From assembly GCA_012514925.1 (NCBI GenBank), contig JAAYZI010000129.1:1-10706 (forward strand): a stretch of DNA of 10,706 nt, read 5' to 3'. Below the pieces are notes generated by a model. That model made no database searches, was not told the DNA's origin, and saw nothing but the letters and a program-made list of their open reading frames with translations. Below, piece by piece: positions 6,903 to 10,706 of this stretch. Within the stretch, counting starts at the first letter, position 1; every line of letters starts with the position of its first letter. This stretch comes from Deltaproteobacteria bacterium (GTDB taxonomy: Bacteria; Bdellovibrionota_C; UBA2361; JAAYZI01). Made by a program: the position numbers and the translations under genes.

Positions 6903-7484
6903 CTACTCTCTTAAGCGACCCATTAAATCATTACTTTCAATCACCCCAGCTAGCGCCATCAACATGGCATCAGACAATACCTGCTCCACTTTGGCTTGAG
7001 TCATAACGGGATGCTTTGCCTCTCCGCTACCTGAATAAGTCGCCGTATACAGTACTGCGTAGGTGCTATCTCGAAGCTCGACCCTGACCACAGCTTTGGC
7101 CTGTGCGTGAGTTGTAGGAAAGCCCGGCGTAACCTGAACCCGCCACTCCAATATCTGGCCCACTAAGACCTTATCTGAAGTTGGAGAGACATAAGTGCCC
7201 TGATCTCGCAATAAGTCCTCGAGCGCCAATTGCACATTCAAGGCCACATTTCCGTCCGGCTGCAAAAGCCTTCCATCAATTTCACCTACCTCCGTATAGG
7301 CACGTTGGTCCTCGAAGGTCCCAACACGAACTTTAGTCACAATGGTCTTCGGTGAAATTACGCGCGCGCTCCAAAAGCGAAAGATGTTATCTACACGCAG
7401 TTTCTTACCAAGTCCCGGGGAGCATGAGTAGAAGAATACCAGCGCACCACCAAAGAACATCACTGTGAAAATACGCTTAAGCAT
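6903..7484 (-). CDS. Probable lipoprotein, YajG-like
   Basis: A 193-residue exported protein. A basic start (MLKR) and hydrophobic core lead to FFYSC with Cys21, a loose lipobox because Tyr at -2 is unusual; lipidation is probable but not certain. The body has the pattern I associate with YajG-family lipoproteins: an early strand with KVRVGTFEDQR (51-61), a GEIDGRL turn, an amphipathic helix NVQLALEDLLRDQG (83-96), two long strands (KVLVGQILEWRVQV and AKAVVRVELRD), and a final helix VEQVLSDAMLMALAGVIES. Function of that family is unknown. Its ATG is preceded by a purine-rich GGGGAGAGGG stretch and lies 17 bases past the queG stop, so the two are one transcript. Not essential to queuosine synthesis as far as is known; the pairing may be chance. 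Gram-negative envelope location is inferred. Confidence 0.6.
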   Translation of the reverse strand: MLKRIFTVMFFGGALVFFYSCSPGLGKKLRVDNIFRFWSARVISPKTIVTKVRVGTFEDQRAYTEVGEIDGRLLQPDGNVALNVQLALEDLLRDQGTYVSPTSDKVLVGQILEWRVQVTPGFPTTHAQAKAVVRVELRDSTYAVLYTATYSGSGEAKHPVMTQAKVEQVLSDAMLMALAGVIESNDLMGRLRE

Positions 7485-7501
7485 ACCCTCTCCCCTCTAA
7501 A

Positions 7502-8686
7502 TCAGATCCACTCACTTTCCATAAGCGCTGCCACCTCGCCCGCCACCCGTTCGTCCGGATCCGAAACTCCCTGCGCGAGCGCTTCTTTAATCCGGGCTAC
7601 GTCACGATTATCGCATTTAGACTTTAGCTTGCAAAGCGCCCAAAATGCATGCTCCCGCACCAAAGCGGAAGGATCTTGTTGGGCTTTACTAAGTAAAATG
7701 TCCAAAAGTGAAGGTGAGCCACTATTACCCGCTACTACGGCGGCATTACGTAGGAGCCGCTCCCTTCCACAGCGCATCAGAGCTGTGCCGGAGAAAAGCG
7801 CTTCGAAGCCACGTCGATCTTGAATCTCCAAAATCCGTCTCAAATCTAGAAACGGCCCCACTCCGGCCGAGGCTCTAAACTCTGGAAAATCCGCATCCCC
7901 GGCCTGACTTGAATCAGCATTATACGGGCACGCTTCCTGACAAATGTCACAGCCAAAAATCCACTCCCCCAGCCACTCCCGCTCCTGCCAAGAGAAGGAT
8001 CCCTTTTTTTCTACCGTCAGGTAAGCAACACACCGGCGCGCATCCAGATAGCGAGCGCTAGACAAGGCCTCACTACGGCAAGCGTCGACGCACCGTCTAC
8101 ACGTTCCACAGGAACAGGAGGGAGAAACGGTCGCTTGATACCCTAAGACATCAAGGTCCCATAGAACTTCAGCTAAAAATAAATATGAGCCTAAAGTCGG
8201 CACTATCAACAAAGAATTTTTCCCTATAAACCCAAGACCTGCGGCTGCTGCAAGGGGCTTTTCATACAAACTCGTCGCGTCACAGCAAATTTTATGCTTA
8301 AACGAAGCTCCACTTTCACTTGCAATAGACTCAAGCAACTTTGCCACACGAGTTCTTAAAACACGGTGGTAGTCCTGCCCCCAAGCAAATCTTGCCACCC
8401 TGCCGAAATCTTGTGGTAGTTCTAAGGGGCCGTGCGAAGTAACGCCGTAGCGTACCCCCAGCACCAATATTGACCTGAAGGCGGTTTCAAGGAGCTTGGA
8501 AGCGCCAGAGCGCTCTCTGGTCCGCGACAGATAGGTCAATTCTGCATGAAAGCCCTGATCACACCACTTATTTACCATCTTTTCTGCCTCCGACTGGGAT
8601 GTTAACTTGGGCGGGACAAGGGTGTGCAGGTTGAATCCATGTTTTGCGCAGATGCTTCTTAGCCGCTCTATGGATATCTTAGACAT
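7502..8686 (-). CDS. queG: Epoxyqueuosine reductase
   Basis: Cobalamin- and iron-sulfur-dependent enzyme that reduces epoxyqueuosine to queuosine at tRNA position 34, the final step of queuosine synthesis. At 394 residues it is near the longer QueG forms. Seen: GRVARFAWGQDYHR (95-108), the likely general acid Asp136, GLGFIGKN (150-157), and two [4Fe-4S] sets, Cys193/196/199/203 and Cys219/246/249/253 (the second in GCDICQEACPYN). The residue after Cys203, normally Pro, is Arg. The C-terminal region (about 305-390) has HEAT-like helices (VREHAFWALCKL), as in other QueG proteins. ATG 8686 fits the N-terminal homology but has no ribosome site, only AT-rich sequence. It lies just ahead of the lipoprotein gene, and a tRNA-Glu lies 0.8 kb away, though Glu tRNA is not a queuosine substrate. 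No other queuosine gene is in the window. Confidence 0.94.
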   Translation of the reverse strand: MSKISIERLRSICAKHGFNLHTLVPPKLTSQSEAEKMVNKWCDQGFHAELTYLSRTRERSGASKLLETAFRSILVLGVRYGVTSHGPLELPQDFGRVARFAWGQDYHRVLRTRVAKLLESIASESGASFKHKICCDATSLYEKPLAAAAGLGFIGKNSLLIVPTLGSYLFLAEVLWDLDVLGYQATVSPSCSCGTCRRCVDACRSEALSSARYLDARRCVAYLTVEKKGSFSWQEREWLGEWIFGCDICQEACPYNADSSQAGDADFPEFRASAGVGPFLDLRRILEIQDRRGFEALFSGTALMRCGRERLLRNAAVVAGNSGSPSLLDILLSKAQQDPSALVREHAFWALCKLKSKCDNRDVARIKEALAQGVSDPDERVAGEVAALMESEWI

Positions 8687-8692
8687 AAAATA

Positions 8693-8722
8693 ATATTAGC
8701 GAGGACATCATGAACAGTTCAA
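8693..8722 (-). promoter_or_regulatory. Candidate promoter giving a leaderless queG transcript
   Basis: Minus strand: TTGAAC (8722-8717, 4/6 to -35), an 18-base spacer, then TAATAT (8698-8693, 4/6 to -10), with six bases between it and the queG ATG. A start site the usual 6-7 bases downstream would fall at or next to the A of the ATG, so the mRNA would have no leader, agreeing with the lack of a ribosome site. The -35 lies inside codons 3-5 of the divergent gene. Confidence 0.35.
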
Positions 8723-9408
8723 GCAGAGCGCATAACCTTAACTTTTTTGCCGCTCTTATTGGTTTATTTTTAACTCCACTGGCAACGATCACAAAATTGC
8801 TTGAGGCCAAAAAATACCACTTTGCCATATTGATGGTAGGGCTGCTTTTAGTGGTGGTTTTCGCACCGTTTGCTATTCGCCTTTACACTCAGAAACACAG
8901 CATGTACAGACTTGATGTGCTACAAAGTTTCGTTTTAGCAACGACCATTGCCTTTTTCCTTTTTATTCTGTTTGAGTATCTGTTTCTGCGTGTGATGGGG
9001 GTGAAACCTCATATCCCCGGTTTCATAAGCGTTGTCTGTTTCTCTTTGGCCCCGATCATCATTATGATCCTGATGATTTATACGCTTAATTTCTGGGCTA
9101 GCGGAAGTGCTCAGTATTTATCTTTCTTCCTAAATGGGCACGCCACTCTTAGTCCCGCCTGTGTCAATGCCGCTTTTTGGGTAAAGACGGTTTGTTGCAT
9201 TCTCTCTGGGATAGTTTTCATGTACGGAATTAAGATCTGCGGAAACAATCTGTTCACCAGCAACGCTCTGATTATTACCCTTTTTTCCGCAGCACCCCTC
9301 TTTGCTGCGTTTTTTCTCTCGATTGTAATGGCCGATTTTATAATTCCCGGTACCGCCAATATATATCGCCAGCTAATTACCACCCCTACTTACTTACTTA
9401 ATGTGTAG
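8710..9408 (+). CDS. Five-helix inner-membrane protein, possibly Yip1-like
   Basis: A 232-residue integral membrane protein with no family I can name firmly. Hydrophobic helices at about 37-56, 72-94, 103-127, 155-174 and 186-208, with a shorter hydrophobic stretch at 10-28 that includes FLTPLATITKLLEAKKYHF. That N-terminal Leu-Thr-Pro element before a basic turn, then four or five helices, resembles Yip1-domain proteins, but this is a weak pattern match. Three cysteines (151, 162, 163) cluster near the fourth helix. AGGA lies four bases before ATG 8710. Start codons of this gene and queG are 23 bases apart, so its promoter must lie in the 5' part of queG. The coding strand is T-rich and visibly lower in GC than the lipid genes, as hydrophobic proteins tend to be, so this is not evidence of transfer. 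Confidence 0.65.
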   Translation: MNSSSRAHNLNFFAALIGLFLTPLATITKLLEAKKYHFAILMVGLLLVVVFAPFAIRLYTQKHSMYRLDVLQSFVLATTIAFFLFILFEYLFLRVMGVKPHIPGFISVVCFSLAPIIIMILMIYTLNFWASGSAQYLSFFLNGHATLSPACVNAAFWVKTVCCILSGIVFMYGIKICGNNLFTSNALIITLFSAAPLFAAFFLSIVMADFIIPGTANIYRQLITTPTYLLNV

Positions 9409-9424
9409 GTGGCGGCAGTTTATG

Positions 9425-9446
9425 ACCAGTTATCCTGTCTACTGGT
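9425..9446 (+). repeat. Short hairpin after the membrane protein gene
   Basis: ACCAGT (9425-9430) and ACTGGT (9441-9446) can pair as a six-base stem with a ten-base loop, 17 bases past the membrane-protein stop. No T-run follows, so it is a poor intrinsic terminator; it may stabilise the transcript end or be chance. Confidence 0.25.
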
Positions 9447-9452
9447 AAAGAG

Positions 9453-9480
9453 TTGACGAAATTGATATTTTCAGTTAAAT
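9453..9480 (+). promoter_or_regulatory. Candidate promoter for tRNA-Glu
   Basis: TTGACG (9453-9458, 5/6 to -35) is followed after 16 bases by TTAAAT (9475-9480, 4/6 to -10). Shifting by one gives a 17-base spacer and TAAATC. Transcription would begin about 40 bases before the tRNA. The leader contains AAGCC...GGCTT (a five-base stem near 9496-9513), possibly used during 5' processing. Confidence 0.5.
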
Positions 9481-9527
9481 CCAAGCCCCAAGCTGAAAGC
9501 CCACGGGCTGGCTTACGAGTTAACTGC

Positions 9528-9599
9528 GTCCCCATCGTCTAGGGGTTAGGACGACAGCCTTTCACGCTGTAAACAGGGGTTCGAATCCCCTTGGGGACG
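9528..9599 (+). tRNA. tRNA-Glu (anticodon UUC)
   Basis: A 72-base cloverleaf. Acceptor GTCCCCA (9528-9534) pairs with TGGGGAC (9592-9598), discriminator G9599. The anticodon stem ACAGC/GCTGT (9554-9558, 9566-9570) encloses CTTTCAC, giving anticodon TTC at 9561-9563. The T arm is AGGGG-TTCGAAT-CCCCT (9575-9591). It is close to the well-known bacterial tRNA-Glu sequence. The 3' CCA is not encoded: the genome reads CAC after the discriminator, so a CCA-adding enzyme is needed. No introns, and no integrase or repeated 3' end nearby. Confidence 0.97.
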
Positions 9600-9632
9600 C
9601 ACCTTTCCATTTTTATCTAATCCAGACTTTTA

Positions 9633-10139
9633 TTATACCCCCTCTGGAAGGGTGCCCTTACACTGCAAAACTGACCCCTTCTTAATCCCGCCGCGCGCTG
9701 AGGACCCTGCCGGGACCTCTAAGACATACAAATTATCGCCTTCCACGCTGCGGCTTTTTTCGTTGTTGATGGGCACGTTTTCTAAGATACCTTGCACTCT
9801 AAAGTCGCTATCCATAAAAATCATATCAAGTGATACATAGGTATCCTTCATCCAAAAACTTAGTTTTTGAGGCCGGGGGTAAATGAAAAGCATGCCACGA
9901 TCCGGCGCGAGATGTTTCCTAAACATCAATCCCTTGGCGCGTTGGGCGGGGTTATTGGCGATCTCAACTTTAAAAATCAGCGGCTCCTGCTGCGAGTTTT
10001 CAAAGTGACACTGTACTAGCCCTCTGTTCTCTAAACGGCGCTGGTACCACAAAAGCGCGACAGTAACTACAACAAAGAAGAGAAGTAAAATTACAGCGTG
10101 TTTGTACTTGGCCCTTCGTTTTTTGGTGTTTGTGCCCAC
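9633..10139 (-). CDS. DUF192 family protein with N-terminal membrane anchor
   Basis: A 168-residue protein of a widespread small-domain family of unknown role. Residues 14-32 are a single hydrophobic helix after a very basic start (TKKRRAKYKH), consistent with an anchor or uncleaved signal facing the periplasm. The DUF192 core follows: FKVEIANNPAQRAKGLMFRK (56-75), RGMLFIYP (81-88), FWMKDT (95-100), LDMIF (104-108), and VLEVPAG (139-145) before GIKKG. All the usual conserved blocks are intact. I use the GTG at 10139, which has GGAGG four to five bases upstream, a strong site; no ATG fits. It lies 29 bases past the stop of the upstream minus-strand gene, so the two are probably one transcript. 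Its 3' end runs toward the tRNA (33 bases between). Confidence 0.88.
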   Translation of the reverse strand: MGTNTKKRRAKYKHAVILLLFFVVVTVALLWYQRRLENRGLVQCHFENSQQEPLIFKVEIANNPAQRAKGLMFRKHLAPDRGMLFIYPRPQKLSFWMKDTYVSLDMIFMDSDFRVQGILENVPINNEKSRSVEGDNLYVLEVPAGSSARGGIKKGSVLQCKGTLPEGV

Positions 10140-10168
10140 TATTCCTCCAGTCCTCGATACACAGTAAT

Positions 10169-10706
10169 TTATCCAACTGGTCTATTTTGCGTCATCACCT
10201 GACTAGCCATCAAGCCCTCATATGTATCCGCCACCGGAGGCCGCAACAACAGCCTGCGACCCTCTTCGGCGCGCAAGGCCAATTCTGGATGAGTTTCCTT
10301 CAAACGCGAAATCTGATGCAGATGGTCAGCCGTTTGGGAGATAAGCCTGGCCGCATCTCCTTCTGCCACACCGCCAAGCCTCAGATAACCCGTAAAATCA
10401 GGCCAACTTTCGCTCTCTAACCAGGTTACAACAGTTGTAGCAGCATCCGGCTGCACTATTACCTCAACTGTTGAAAGATCCCGCCGGTACAACTGAGCAA
10501 CCCGATTCACAACCTGCTGCATTTGCTCAAAATACTTTTTTTTCAGCGGATTAGCGCGAATACTAAGATAGTTTCTATGCGGATCTCCTGCGATAGAGCC
10601 AATCAATCCAACAAACTCTTCCAGCCCTAAATCATCAAGAAGGTGATCGTTAATCGCCTCGGCTAACTCCAGCACCAAGCTCGTGCACAATTCCGCCGCC
10701 CACAAC
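10169..10706 (-). CDS. Unrecognised protein, C-terminal part only
   Basis: The last 178 or so residues of a gene that begins beyond the right edge; the frame is open to the end of the window, so the TTG at 10705 is not a real start. It is soluble in character, with no membrane helix. An acidic helical start (VLELAEAINDHLLDDLGLEEF) is followed by a basic helix-rich block (LKKKYFEQMQQVVNRVAQLYRRD), a short strand segment (STVEVIVQPDAATTVVTWLE), then a helix (DAARLISQTADHLHQISRLKE) and a basic tail (RAEEGRRLLLRP). I see no motif of a known enzyme and give no function. It is the upstream partner of the DUF192 gene, 29 bases away. The rest of the gene would be needed to classify it. Confidence 0.6.
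   Translation of the reverse strand, partial: LWAAELCTSLVLELAEAINDHLLDDLGLEEFVGLIGSIAGDPHRNYLSIRANPLKKKYFEQMQQVVNRVAQLYRRDLSTVEVIVQPDAATTVVTWLESESWPDFTGYLRLGGVAEGDAARLISQTADHLHQISRLKETHPELALRAEEGRRLLLRPPVADTYEGLMASQVMTQNRPVG

Noticed and set aside
9528..9599. tRNA-Glu as an integration site of a genomic island
   Set aside because: No integrase, no repeat of the tRNA 3' end elsewhere in the window and ordinary chromosomal genes on both sides.
9599..9655. Inverted repeat gcacctttcc / ggaagggtgc (9/10) between tRNA and DUF192 gene, as a bidirectional terminator
   Set aside because: The arms are 37 bases apart, one arm lies inside the DUF192 coding region and no T-run follows in either direction; probably chance.

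Overview
The window reads as chromosomal DNA of a Gram-negative (LPS-type) bacterium of middling GC content using the standard code. The evidence is an outer-membrane barrel protein with a signal peptide, an LpxL/HtrB-family acyltransferase and a probable lipoprotein. Several proteins (EtfA, EtfB, Nfo, QueG) carry clear family signatures but differ from the enterobacterial consensus, which suggests a less-studied lineage. I cannot name the phylum. There is no integrase, complete insertion sequence, CRISPR array or phage gene.

Layout. (1) 1-2631, minus strand: operon etfB-etfA-nfo with a recognisable sigma70-like promoter. It encodes a divergent two-subunit electron transfer flavoprotein followed by an endonuclease IV whose 3' end leaves the window. 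(2) 2733-6767, plus strand: outer-membrane barrel protein, FabG-type ketoreductase, FabF-type ketosynthase, acyl carrier protein and LpxL-type acyltransferase. The last four are tightly packed and look like a dedicated module that extends an acyl chain on its own carrier and transfers it to a lipid, probably lipid A. (3) 6768-6902: convergent gap with a 129-bp segment bounded by 16-bp inverted repeats (15/16 match), which also holds a terminator-like hairpin. (4) 8686-6903, minus strand: queG (epoxyqueuosine reductase) then a small YajG-like lipoprotein. (5) 8710-9408, plus strand: five-helix membrane protein whose start lies only 23 bp from the divergent queG start. (6) 9528-9599, plus strand: tRNA-Glu(UUC) with an upstream promoter candidate. 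(7) 10706-9633, minus strand: the 3' part of an unrecognised gene, then a membrane-anchored DUF192 protein.

Functionally, the most coherent unit is region 2. The acyl carrier protein and acyltransferase overlap by ATGA, and the ketosynthase stops 10 bases before the carrier protein starts. No dehydratase or enoyl reductase is present, so the module must borrow those from the housekeeping fatty-acid pathway or deliver a 3-hydroxyacyl product. Region 1 is the second point of interest: both ETF subunits have altered nucleotide-binding motifs, and no acyl-CoA dehydrogenase or ETF-quinone oxidoreductase lies beside them.
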